Positions 1-9,112 of a stretch of 64,000 nucleotides of DNA are shown piece by piece. A model generated the notes under the pieces. The model saw nothing but the letters and a program-made list of their open reading frames with translations, did not search any database and was not told the DNA's origin. Position numbers and translations under genes: made by a program. Source of the stretch: Euphorbia lathyris (lineage: Eukaryota > Streptophyta > Magnoliopsida > Malpighiales > Euphorbiaceae); contig NC_088918.1 in the NCBI RefSeq assembly GCF_963576675.1, positions 31,219,501 to 31,283,500 of the forward strand, written 5' to 3'. Position 1 is the first letter of the stretch; the number at the start of each line of letters is the position of its first letter.

Positions 1-1
1 T

Positions 2-403
2 GATGAAGGTAGATTTCGTCATCATGAGAATGAACTTGATTATGATGAGGATGATGAAACCTATTATGATGAAGATGAACATCAAATCACTGAGTGGAAC
101 CAAAGTGAGGCCACCTATGAAGATGAGGAGAACAAGTTTTATTGTGATGATGAGTTGGAGGATGGTGAGTGGAACCAAAATGAATATACTTATGAAGCTG
201 ATGAAGGTAGGTTTTATGAAGATGAGTCAAGGAACATTGAGTGGAACCAAAGCAGAACTCCTAATTATGAAGATAATGAAGATAGGTTCTACTGTGATGA
301 TGAGTTGGAGGACGTTGGATGGAGCCAAAATGAGTACACCTATGATGACGACGACCAAGAGCTTCATGGAACACTTGACGCATGGGAAGGGCAGTTCGAG
401 TGA
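2..403 (+). CDS. Acidic repeat ORF, 3' part of a retroelement ORF (5' end outside window)
   Basis: The frame is open from base 2 to a TGA at 401-403, so the true start lies outside the window. The product is very rich in Asp and Glu and contains four imperfect repeats of about 25 residues, each opening with E/G-W-N/S-Q and continuing Y-E-D-E...F-Y-x-D-E. Repeats begin near bases 92, 167, 239 and 317, a spacing of 72-78 bp. It ends about 60 bp before a polypurine tract and LTR, so by position it is the last ORF of a plus-strand Ty3/gypsy element. I recognise no catalytic or chromodomain motif. It could be an acidic tail of Pol, an extra ORF, or host coding sequence picked up by the element. 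Function is unknown. Confidence 0.5.
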   Translation, partial: DEGRFRHHENELDYDEDDETYYDEDEHQITEWNQSEATYEDEENKFYCDDELEDGEWNQNEYTYEADEGRFYEDESRNIEWNQSRTPNYEDNEDRFYCDDELEDVGWSQNEYTYDDDDQELHGTLDAWEGQFE

Positions 404-461
404 TAAAGAGCCTATGGTCTGCTGGTGTTTAAAGGCAAGTGTGATCCTATTTCTTTTTTTT

Positions 462-475
462 TAAGAAAGAGAGTA
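462..475 (+). other. Polypurine tract of the gypsy element
   Basis: An A/G-rich run (AAGAAAGAGAG, 463-473) directly precedes the LTR that starts TGATGC. This is the expected place for the plus-strand primer of an LTR retrotransposon. It shows that the internal region lies to the left and that this is the 3' LTR of a plus-strand element. Confidence 0.7.
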
Positions 476-639
476 TGATGCGGACATCTTTTCAACAAAT
501 TCCAAGTCCAGGTTAGGGAAGTAGTAAGGTAACAAATTTCGTCAGGTATGTGGGGAAAGTGATTCCGAAGAGGAGGAAGACACACTTAAAGTTCCAGTAT
601 ATCTTTTTTTTCTTTTAAGTGTATCTACCTGGGCGGATC

Positions 640-1020
640 TCTTAGACTGATCTCCTTAGACGGATCTCCTTCGACGGATCCCTTTGATGGAACTCTTTGA
701 TGGATCTCCTTTGACGGATCTCCTCGACGGATCTCATCCACGGATCTCTTCGACGAATCTCCTTCGACGGATCTCTTCGATGGACTTCTTCGGCGGATCT
801 CCTTTGAAGGATCTCTTCGATGGATCTATTCGACGGATCTCTTCGGCGGATCTCCTTTGATGGATCTCTCAGATGGATCTCCTTTGATGGATCTCCTTTA
901 ATGGATCTTGTCGGCGGATCTCCTTTGAAGGATCTCTTCGATGGATCTCTTCGACGGATCAACTCGACGGATCTCTTTGATGGATCTACTCCACGTATCT
1001 ACTTCGACGTATCTCCTTTA
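640..1020. repeat. 15-bp minisatellite inside the gypsy LTR
   Basis: Imperfect tandem repetition of a unit close to GGATCTCYTTYGAYG runs for about 380 bp inside the LTR U3 region. Since 15 is divisible by 3, the array opens chance reading frames on both strands that mimic short repetitive proteins. None has independent support. Confidence 0.85.
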
Positions 1021-1240
1021 AGCATCCACTTGGGCTGATCTACTTCGAAGTGTCTACGTTGATGTATTTCCTTCTGGTATCTACTTAGGCGGATCTACCT
1101 CGATGTGTCTACGTTGATGTATCTCCTTCAGGTATCTACTTGGGCGGATCTACTTCGATGTGTCACCGTTGATGTATCTCCTTCAGGTATCTAGCTGAGC
1201 GGACCTACTTCGACATATCTACATTGGCGTATCTACTCAT
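1021..1240. repeat. 55-bp tandem repeat inside the gypsy LTR
   Basis: Four copies of a 55-bp unit begin at 1021, 1076, 1131 and 1186. The second and third start GGTATCTACTT and all contain a GATGTATCTCCTTC-like end. The unit shares the GGATCT core with the neighbouring 15-bp array, so it looks like a higher-order derivative of it. The last copy decays after about 40 bp. Confidence 0.8.
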
Positions 1241-1694
1241 CAACACATCTACTTCTAGTATCTACCTGAGTGGATCTACCTTGGCATATCTATTCATTGT
1301 ATTTCTGTCGATGTATATCTACTCCGACGGATCTACCTATTGTATCTACTTCAACCCAGGTTGGCGGATCTCACTCTACATTGAATCCTGGCAGATCATA
1401 TTCAGATATGGGCAATACGAACAACATGTGCACCTAATGGCGTATACCGGATGAATAACTGAGGCGGGTCCTAGAGATTACTTCCTTTACAAGGAGTGAA
1501 CTTTCCTTCCTTGTTTATGGAAGGACCGTTGCAAGCTTTCCTTCCTTAAACAAGGAAGGATATACATCCTGCCTATTTAAGTTTTCTTTCCTTCACAAGG
1601 AATAATATACACTTACCTATTTTACCCTTTATTTTCCTTCTTTAGTTGTAACCCTAGTAGGGGTAATTATGTCTTTAGTTTTCTTTAGGGGAGG

Positions 1695-1703
1695 TATTTA
1701 AAC
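1695..1703 (+). promoter_or_regulatory. TATA-like box of the gypsy LTR
   Basis: TATTTAAAC lies about 215 bp before the LTR 3' end, with a CT-rich leader (ATATCTTCTCTTT) about 50 bp downstream. This is the usual arrangement of a plant LTR promoter. Inferred from sequence only. Confidence 0.45.
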
Positions 1704-1917
1704 CCCATCTTTGTAAGGATATACAACTTTTATCAATCAAATTATATCTTCTCTTTGAGAGTGTTTTTAGGGTTCATCCCTCTTAACAATGGGGATTTCT
1801 AATTCCTTCAAGTTTAGCTTGTAAATCTGGGGGTTTCACGGCTCCTTCAAGTTTAGCTTGAGAATATCTTTGGTAGTTTACGATTGAAAACTATCGCCCG
1901 TTACCCGATCTGCATCA

Positions 1918-2950
1918 GATACCATAAACCTGCATTAACTGAGCTCTGCAAGTATCTAAAAATTCTTTTTACAGCTATAAGGTGAGATTCCCTGGGGTCA
2001 GCTTGATATCTTGCACAATAACATACTGAGTACTGAATGTCAGGCCTACTAGCAGTAAGATAAAGTAGAGAGCCAATCATACCTCGATATAACTTGCTGT
2101 CTACTGACTTACCTTTCTCGTCAGCGCAAATGACAGTGTCAGTACCCATTGGGGTAGATATGGGCTTACATTCTTCCATATCGAATTTCTTTAACATTTC
2201 TTTGGCATACTTAGACTGACTAATGAAGATGTCGTTCTTCCCTTGCTTGATTTTTAGTCCAAGGAAGAAGTTGAGTTCGCCCATCATTGACATCTCGAAC
2301 TCAGTTTGCATCTGTTTACTAAATTCTTAGCACATAGATTCATTAGTAGCACCAAAGATAATATCATCTTCGTAACTTTGTGCCAGCAGGGTATCTTTAC
2401 CCTTTTTCTTAATGAATAAGGTTGTGTCAGCTTTGCCTCTGACATAGTTCCTGGTCAGCAGAAAACTGGTCAACCTCTTGTACCAAGCACGTGGTGCTTG
2501 TTTCAGGCCGTACAGGGCCTTCTTGAGTTTATAAACGTGGTTTGGACATTTTGAATCTTCAAACCCTGGAGGCTGACTAACATATACCTCTTCGTTTATA
2601 AATCCATTAAGAAAAGCACTTTTAACATCCATTTGATGTAGTTTGAAGTTCATGAAACTAGTATATGCACACAATATTCGAATAGCCTCTAGCCTAGCAA
2701 CGGGAGCAAAGGTCTCGCCGTAGTCAATGCATTCTTGCTGACTATAGCCTTGAGCTACAAGTCAGGCTTTATTCCTGACTACATTGCCTTGCTCATCTAG
2801 CTTATTTCTAAAGACCCATTTAGTCCCTTTGGTCTTTTGATTCCTAGGTTTTGGTACTAAATCCCATACCCCATTTCTTTTGAATTGATCAAGCTCTTCT
2901 TGCATAGCATTGATCCAGAATTCGTCGTGCTCAGCATCGGTGAAATTTTT
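1918..2950 (-). pseudogene. Copia reverse transcriptase and start of RNase H, broken
   Basis: The minus strand encodes the copia RT: the K-W-V-F-R and A-P-V-A-R regions, the [11 protein letters not shown] motif, the [10 protein letters not shown] motif, and the connection to RNase H with S-T-P-M-G and a Y-L-T-A-S-R-P-D motif. The active-site box reads Y-E-D-D instead of the usual Y-V-D-D. A TGA at 2764-2762 replaces what is normally Arg, and another break lies near 2312-2330. The frame ends at 1918, where the LTR of another element takes over after G-L-W-Y. The enzyme would have copied the element's RNA into DNA in virus-like particles; this copy cannot. Confidence 0.85.
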
Positions 2951-3315
2951 GGTTCATGGACTGAGACGAATGCGACATTGCTAAGATATCTCCTGAGTTG
3001 ATTTCTTGTCATCAGGTTGTTCTCAGCAGCATCAAGAATGGACTTCTCCGAATGTCCTCTTGGGATTTTGATTTCTTTGGGTAATGTTGAGTTGTCAGGA
3101 GCAGATGTTTCAACAATCTCTACAGTTTTAGATTGGTCAGCAAAGGTAATTTCAGGTTCATTTTTACCTTTGGTCAGCCCGTGTGGTAATGACTCAGCGG
3201 CTCCATTTTGGTCAGCGGAAGTTGAGCCAGGGTCATCTTCGCCAGACTGACTTGACTTACCTGCAGGGTCAGTTTCATCGAACTTGATATGGACAGACTC
3301 TTCTACGACTTGAGT

Positions 3316-4265
3316 TCATTTATTGAACACCCTATATGCTTTACTGTTAGTTGAGTACCCTAGAAAGATCGCTTCGTCAGCTTTAGAATCAAATTTGGCA
3401 AGGTTGTCTTTCATACTGAGTATAAAGCATTTACAACCAAAAGCACGAAAGTATCCAATATTGGGCTTTCGTCCTTTCCAAAGTTCGTAGGGGTTTTTCT
3501 TAAGAATAGGTCTAACTAAAGCCCTATTGAGTATATAGCATGCTGTGTTGACAGCTTCTCCCCAGAAATACTTTGGAAGCCTATTCTCACTCAACATTGT
3601 CCTAGCTATTTCAACTAGTGTTCTGTTCTTCCTTTCCACAATCCCATTTTGTTGAGGAGTTCTAGGAGCAGAAAAATTATGGTCAATGTCGCTGACTTCA
3701 CAGAATTCATCAAACTGTTGGTTTTTGAATTCTCCGTCATTATCACTACGGATGTGAGCTAATTTTAGATCTTTGTCATTTCAAGTTTTCTGATCAGTGT
3801 TGAGAACGTCTCAAAGGCTTCATCCTTGCTACTCAGCAAGAGGACCCAAGTGTACAGAGAGAAATCATCCACAATGACCAAGGAAAATTTCTTACCGCCC
3901 AAGCTGAGTGGTTGGACAGGTCCGAAAAGATCCAAGTGTAGTAATTCCAATGGACGCTTGGTTGAGACAATATTTTTACTTTGAAAAGACTTTTTGGTTT
4001 GTTTACCTTGCTGACAAGCATTACATAATTGATCTTTCTCAAATCTAAGTTTGGGCAAACCCTCAACTAATTGCTTTCTTGCTAATTTGGCAAGGAGGTC
4101 CATGCTTACATGACCAAGTCTCCTATGCCATAGCCAGGAGTTATCCTCCTTTGACACTAAGCATATGTTTTTCGAAAAATTCTTTTCTAAACTCAACATG
4201 TAAACGTTGTCAACACAGGGGCGGTTAAAATCAAATCGTTTGTTTTTCCCTCGAGTATCCGACAC
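3316..4265 (-). pseudogene. Copia GAG-pre-integrase and integrase, broken
   Basis: The upstream segment has the GAG-pre-integrase signature W-H-R-R-L-G-H and the zinc-binding C-x2-C (C-N-A-C-Q-Q-G-K), then H-L-D-L-F-G-P, which carries the first catalytic Asp, and V-I-V-D-D. The downstream segment has the integrase end: R-K-N-R-T-L-V-E-I-A-R-T-M-L and F-W-G-E-A-V-N-T-A. The part that should carry the second Asp and the Glu falls in the broken stretch 3640-3764, which I could only follow in fragments. Between integrase and RT (2950-3315) only a degraded hinge is visible. Confidence 0.8.
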
Positions 4266-4552
4266 TCAGTGGCATCAAATACAACCTTTCTACCGCTGTC
4301 ACACAGCTGAGCCACGCTCAATAGGTTATATTTGAGACCCCTGACTAAGGAGACGGAGTCAATAGTAGGGTTACCTCCGATAGTACCTGAACCTACTATC
4401 TTACCCTTTTTGTTGTCTCCGAAGCTTACACTTCCACCTTGTTTACGTTCAAGTGTGATGAACTGAGTTTCATCACCAGTTATATGCCTCGAGCATGCGC
4501 TGTCAATATACCAAAGCTTTGACTTCTCCACGCACCTCAGGCTCACCTGCAT
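4193..4552 (-). pseudogene. Copia aspartic protease region
   Basis: The product contains W-Y-I-D-S-A-C-S-R-H-I-T-G, which matches the copia retropepsin site, normally D-S-G-C/A; here Gly is replaced by Ala. The flap-like stretch S-V-S-F-G-D-N-K-K-G-K-I-V-G-S-G-T-I-G and the conserved N-L-L-S-V-A-Q-L-C-D follow. The C-terminus overlaps the integrase segment in another frame, marking a frameshift near 4230. In a live element this enzyme would process Gag-Pol. Confidence 0.75.
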
Positions 4553-4558
4553 TTTAAA

Positions 4559-6300
4559 CTATTCATCTTTAGGTACCCAATTCTTTTTGGGTCCTCGTTG
4601 GTTAGCATGAACAGGTGAAGCATCATATTTTATTTTGTGACGGCATACATTTATGGTGTGGCCATCTTTACCACAAAAGTCACAAAAAATTGCCCTTTGA
4701 GAGTATTTCCTCTTTTGGTCAGCACGATGGTGCTGAGCATACCAACACACCTTTATAGTGTGTCCCCTTTTTCCACAACAGTCACACTGACTGTTCTGCT
4801 GAGTGTACTATCGATGCTGACCAGTACCTTGATACTCAGCATTGGGATAGAACCTTTTCTTAGCCGATGTACTCAGCTGGTTCTGTATAGTTGTGATGTC
4901 CTTTCTCAGCTTCTTAGAGTCTGATTGGACTTCAGAGACAAATTTATGCATTATTTTCAAATTTTCATCCTGTCTAGTGTTGTCCTGAAGTAGATGTCGA
5001 AGATCACTTAGTTTGACCTCCTCAATCTCATCACATCGCCTGCTGAGTGCCTTTATTTTCTTATTACACTTTTTGGTCAGTGTATATAAACCACTCAGGG
5101 CGTTAACCATTTCATTTCTAAGCATGAGAAGAGGTGTTACCTCATTAGAGTGTTCCTCTTGGTCAGATTCATCTGAGAGGTCAGTATGCCCAGATCGGAA
5201 TTGGTCAGCATCTTCATCAGCCATAAAACATATGTTTGCTGACTCCGTGGCATCAGCTTCTGATGAGGTTGACTCATCAATGTCACTCCATGTTGCCACC
5301 ATTGCTTTTCTGCTGCCTTTATTTTCTTTCTTCAAAGTGGGACAACTTGACTTAATATGCCCAGTTTGATGACATTCAAAGCATGTGACAGGCTTCGAGC
5401 TGTCCTTTTTGTATCTGCTGTCGCTGGGCTCAGCTTTGTACTTATCACTTCTTCTGAATTGCCTTTTACTATTCTTGTCATTCTTTCTGAACAGCTTCTT
5501 CATCTTTCTGGTAAACATGGCCATCTCCTCATCATCTGATGAGTCAGCTTCTGTTGAGTCAGCCTTCATGACAAGTGATTTTTGTCTCTTGTCCTCTGAC
5601 TTTTCTTTAGCTTCAAAGTTCTTCATTGAGATCTCGTAGGTCAGCAGAGATCCGATCAGCTCATCATATTTGTATGTGGTCAAGTCCTGAGCCTCTTCCA
5701 CCGTTGTCTTCTTAGCTTGCCAGCTTTTGGGTAGACTTCTCAAGATTTACTTCACCTGCTCTTCTTCCGTGAAGTTCTTGCCGAGTCTCTTCAGCTCATT
5801 TATGATGTTGGTAAATATTGCGTTCATTTCCGAGATGTCTTCATTGTCATTCATCTCGAACAGCTCGTATAATCTTATATGTTGATTCACCTTTGATTCC
5901 TTGACCTTGCTGGTACCTTCATAGGTCACTTCCAGCTTCTTCCATATTTCCTGTGCTGACTCACAACCTGAAATTTTGTTATACTCTGCAGCATCTAATG
6001 CACAGTGAAGCATATTGATAGCCGAAGCATTATTTTGCAGTTTTCTAGGTCATCCTCTGACCACTCAGTTTCACTTTTAACAACTTTCTCGTTGTCAACC
6101 GTTTTGTAAGGCACATATGGGCCTTGAACTATTGCAAGCCACGCACTCATGTTTGTAGCTTGAATAAAGTTTTTCATCCTGTTCTTCCAAAATGTATAAT
6201 TTGATCCGAAGAACAAGGGAGGCCGACTAATTGATAATCCCTTAGGGAGAATCTGTGTTGTTTGATTTCTAGGAAGGAAACGAGTGCTGTTCTCAGCCAT
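4559..6300 (-). pseudogene. Copia Gag polyprotein, broken, with three zinc knuckles
   Basis: The likely start is the ATG at 6300; the product opens with R-P-P-L-F-F-G-S-N-Y-T-F-W-K-N-R-M, the copia Gag (UBN2-type) entry motif. The UBN2 core with C-E-S-A-Q-E-I-W-K-K-L-E follows. Three CX2CX4HX4C knuckles come later: C-F-E-C-H-Q-T-G-H near 5385-5345, C-D-C-C-G-K-R-G-H near 4790, and C-D-F-C-G-K-D-G-H near 4685. Frame changes near 6000, 5745 and 4800 split the ORF. Gag would package the element's RNA. The long acidic linker and extra knuckles fit the SIRE lineage. Confidence 0.8.
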
Positions 6301-6350
6301 TTATAGGGATCAGCTCAAGATAGTTATATCTTTGAGTAATGAGCGACTGA

Positions 6351-6362
6351 GCTCTGATACGA
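6351..6362 (-). other. Primer binding site of the copia element (initiator-Met tRNA type)
   Basis: On the minus strand TCGTATCAGAGC matches the usual plant copia site TGGTATCAGAGC with one mismatch. It lies 2 bp inside the LTR edge, which fixes the LTR boundary and element direction. Confidence 0.75.
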
Positions 6363-6364
6363 CT

Positions 6365-7722
6365 TGTTGAACCCGTGTAATTAGTTCCAAGGGGGAGTTA
6401 GGAACTAATGTAACTTTTTTGCTTAATTATGCTGACTTAATCTATTCTTTTAAATTACTTAACTCAGTTTTGGTCAGCACGGCCGAGAGAGATGTAAGAC
6501 AGTTTTAGTCAGAAGCTGACTAGAACTGTTTTACTTATGAGTTGGGAATTGACACTTAAGGTCAGTTTCCAACTCAGCACTCTGATTACTCAGTGTCAGC
6601 TTATATAATTTATATCTTGAGTAATTTAAACAAGCAACACATACATATACATTGAGAGAGAGAGTTAGAAATTACTCAGCAGATTTATCCTGGTTCGGCC
6701 TCGCTGCCTACGTCCAGTCCCCAGAATTCTTCCGGGCTTTTTCAATCCAATACTGAGCTCTTTAAAGGTAGAGCACAAACCGTTTACAAGGCAGTTGAAT
6801 ATGCAAGAGTACCTTCCTCTATTCGTCTACTCAACCCCTACTGAGCGCTATAACCAAACACTCAGATTTTCTCTACCGCTGAGTACTAAAACCGTGTACT
6901 CAGCACCACTTTCTCAACTTTTACAATTGAAACAAATCTATTCTTTCTAGATGAAGAACACTTTAGATGAATACAAATTCAATCTAGACTTTTACACAGA
7001 GATAGGAATTTGGTGTAAGATTTTTTTTTCTTGTTTGAATGTGCTTTGTATGTATGCTCTTTTCTTTTGTACTTCGGCAAAGGATCCAAGAGTTGGACTT
7101 GTCCTTTTATAGTGAATTTCCGATGCCTCAATCATTTGAATTCGGATGTATCCATTGAATTCAAACGGCTCCTTGCATCATTCACTGGCCAGCATAAAGA
7201 TTTTGCAGGCCAATCCTGTCGTCTGAAATTAGCAGGCGTCAGGCTTGTCTTCTTTCGCCAGGTTCGTCTTCTAGTGCCAGTTTCGTCTTTTAGCCAACGG
7301 CCAGTTGACCCATGCATCTCGAAATTGTCTCCGTGCGTAATTCCAAAGCTTCTCTATTGGTGGAGACAGTTGTCGGATTTTGTCTTTTAGCAAACGGATC
7401 ATTCGCGCTGTCCTGATGAACACTCAGCTTGACTTTATTGACGTTGCCTTAGATCTTTGTCTCTGGCGAGGCTGAGTCATATTTTACTCAGCTTCTTCGA
7501 TCAGCTTCGTCTTCAAGCATTTGTTCTGAAGAAGACTTTTCTTCTATTATGCTGAATTGTGTTACACTCAGCCTTCTTTGGTCATCTTCATCTTCAAGCG
7601 TTTGTTCTGAAGATAACTTTTCTTCTAATATGTTGAGTCGTGTTTTACTCAGCTTCTATGCCTCATGCTGACTTCATTCTGTCGTACTTTTTATTTCTTT
7701 TCACTTAAAATTATACTCAACA
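6365..7722 (-). mobile_element. 5' LTR of the SIRE-like copia element
   Basis: On the plus strand the LTR begins TGTTGA at 6365 and ends TCAACA at 7717-7722, a perfect 6-bp inverted terminus, 1358 bp in all. The boundary near gag is confirmed by the adjacent primer binding site. Short CTCAGC/GCTGAG motifs recur throughout the LTR and internal part. Reading frames in it (for example 7031-7390) have no protein support. The 3' LTR lies outside the window. Confidence 0.75.
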
Positions 7723-8119
7723 TTGAACAAACACATTAGTACAATTAAACCAAAGCACTTAAATTTAATTGCCCATTAATCATGGATTAACTTAAATAAT
7801 TTTTTCAAACCAAAATCACGTGGAAAGGTGTTTCAACATGTTTCTCATAAATGGTTGTGAATAGAGTTCTTAAATGCTTAAACTTGATCAATCTTAGTGA
7901 TAGCAATGAGAGATGACATGAGAGTGCTCTTGAGTTGCGAAAATATCTATTTGTATGTGTCACTATGGATAAGATGCGAATAGTCATACATTAGGTTTTT
8001 CTTTTATGAAATGCTTTCATGAGCTTAATGCATGGCTATAAATGATGCAAGGAGACTTGGTCATTCTGTGTCCATATATGGAAGACCGGAGTTTGGTGAC
8101 CTAAGATGAAAGACACCTA
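7723..8119. other. Intergenic, no recognised feature
   Basis: About 400 bp of AT-rich sequence between the copia LTR and a gag fossil. I see no convincing coding signal, repeat array or RNA gene. Its right part may be untranslated or decayed sequence of the neighbouring gag fragment. Confidence 0.5.
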
Positions 8120-8751
8120 AACCATAATTTCTAAACATTCTTGCATCCTTTATTCATGAACTAGAAAACTTCCATGTAATTCATCAATGCTCAAGGTAAT
8201 TAGATCATTTGATTCCTCTATTAAACACACAACATAATTGAATTTGACATTTAATGATCTAAGTATTTTACTGACCATTATGCTCTACTCCATTGATTCT
8301 CCATTTGACTTCATCTTATTCACCAAGGTCAAGGTTCACCCCAAGAAATTGTCACTTTTATCTCCTTCTTTCATGCCCAGCAGCTCAAACTCCCTTTTTA
8401 ATGCTTGCGCTGTTTCACTTTCGTGGACCCTTGATATATACTTCTACTTCATTGAGTCCAAATTGCCTTTCATGTTTTCTTGTTAAGAATTAATTATTTC
8501 AAGAATTTCTCTATCGATTGCCTGAAACAGAAAATTCTTGACCTTCAAATCCTTGAGTTTGGCCTCTTCCACTGTCTTTTTCTGCGCCTCACTTGCTGAT
8601 ATTGTCCCACCTAGTGCAGTAGGAATTCTTTCTTCAACTAGATTCCATATCTCCTTGCTTCTTAGGAATTTTTCATTGTCATTGACAAATAATCATAATG
8701 ACCATCGGACTTTGAAATGGATGGTTGTACAAACTTATCTGAATTTTCCAT
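8120..8751 (-). pseudogene. Copia Gag fossil (DUF4219/UBN2 type)
   Basis: From the ATG at 8751-8749 the minus strand reads M-E-N-S-D-K-F-V-Q-P and K-S-D-G-H-Y-D, the entry of copia Gag proteins of the UBN2 class. Frame changes follow, then recognisable blocks: A-L-K-R-E-F-E-L-L-G-M-K, T-L-T-L-V-N-K-M-K-S-N-G and K-I-L-R-S-L-N-V-K-F-N-Y-V-V. At least one 1-bp frameshift (near 8670) and several in-frame stops break it. No zinc knuckle, pol or LTR accompanies it, so it is an isolated fragment about 130 bp past the 3' end of the decarboxylase-family gene. Confidence 0.75.
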
Positions 8752-8880
8752 GCTAATACCCTCTCAATTTTACACACGCAATTTGACCCACTATTTAACT
8801 CACATTCTCTCAATTTCTCACACCCAATTTGGCCCTTGTTAAATTATGAAATAACACATGAGATAGTTGGAAATGGATTG

Positions 8881-8886
8881 TTTATT
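8881..8886 (-). terminator. Polyadenylation signal of the aromatic acetaldehyde synthase-like gene
   Basis: AATAAA on the minus strand about 230 bp after the stop codon, in AT-rich 3' sequence. It is the best match to a canonical signal downstream of the gene. Positional inference. Confidence 0.5.
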
Positions 8887-9112
8887 CATTAGAAAACAAC
8901 AGCTCTAAATAGCTTACAAGCAAAAATGAAATCCACGTACATCATCTAGAATCATGGATGAGGATTTGAAAATAAAACAAACTCTATTCTTCCTAAAAAA
9001 TAGGTCTTTCATAGACACTAAGACTTTCTAAACAAAACTAATACTAATACAAATATTATTAATAACATAAACAAATATCTAACACTGTGAAATGTTAAAA
9101 ATATTACAGTAA

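Larger units (their letters stand above)
476..1917 (+). mobile_element. 3' LTR of a Ty3/gypsy retrotransposon
   Basis: The LTR starts TGATGC and ends GCATCA, a perfect 6-bp terminal inverted repeat, and spans 1442 bp after a polypurine tract. The right edge cuts a copia RNase H frame exactly, which fixes it independently. The 3' part looks like a normal plant LTR promoter: a TATTTAAA box near 1695, a CT-rich stretch, and a transcribed R-U5-like segment with TTCAAGTTTAGCTTG repeated near 1807 and 1847. The left half is unusual because it is largely tandem repeats. The 5' LTR and internal region lie outside the window. The 5 bp after the LTR (GATAC, 1918-1922) should recur before the 5' LTR. 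Confidence 0.85.
1918..7722 (-). mobile_element. Ty1/copia retrotransposon, SIRE/Maximus-like, 3' part removed by the gypsy insertion
   Basis: Read on the minus strand the order is 5' LTR (7722-6365), primer binding site (6362-6351), gag (6300-4559), protease (4552-4193), integrase (4265-3316) and reverse transcriptase/RNase H (about 2950-1918). Protease-integrase-RT order defines copia. The long gag and extra zinc knuckles suggest the SIRE lineage. The frame is cut in RNase H by the gypsy LTR ending at 1917, so the rest of the copia lies left of the window. Several stops and frameshifts show it is dead as a protein producer. Confidence 0.85.

Noticed and set aside
642..1038. Repetitive frames on both strands (Arg/Ser/Asp-rich) in the gypsy LTR
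   Set aside because: They arise because the 15-bp minisatellite is divisible by 3. Both strands are open at once and no start context or homology supports a protein.
3017..3250. 77-codon plus-strand frame in the copia element
   Set aside because: Shadow of the integrase-RT hinge on the other strand.
7031..7390. 119-codon plus-strand frame
   Set aside because: Lies wholly inside the copia LTR, antisense to the element, with no recognisable domain.
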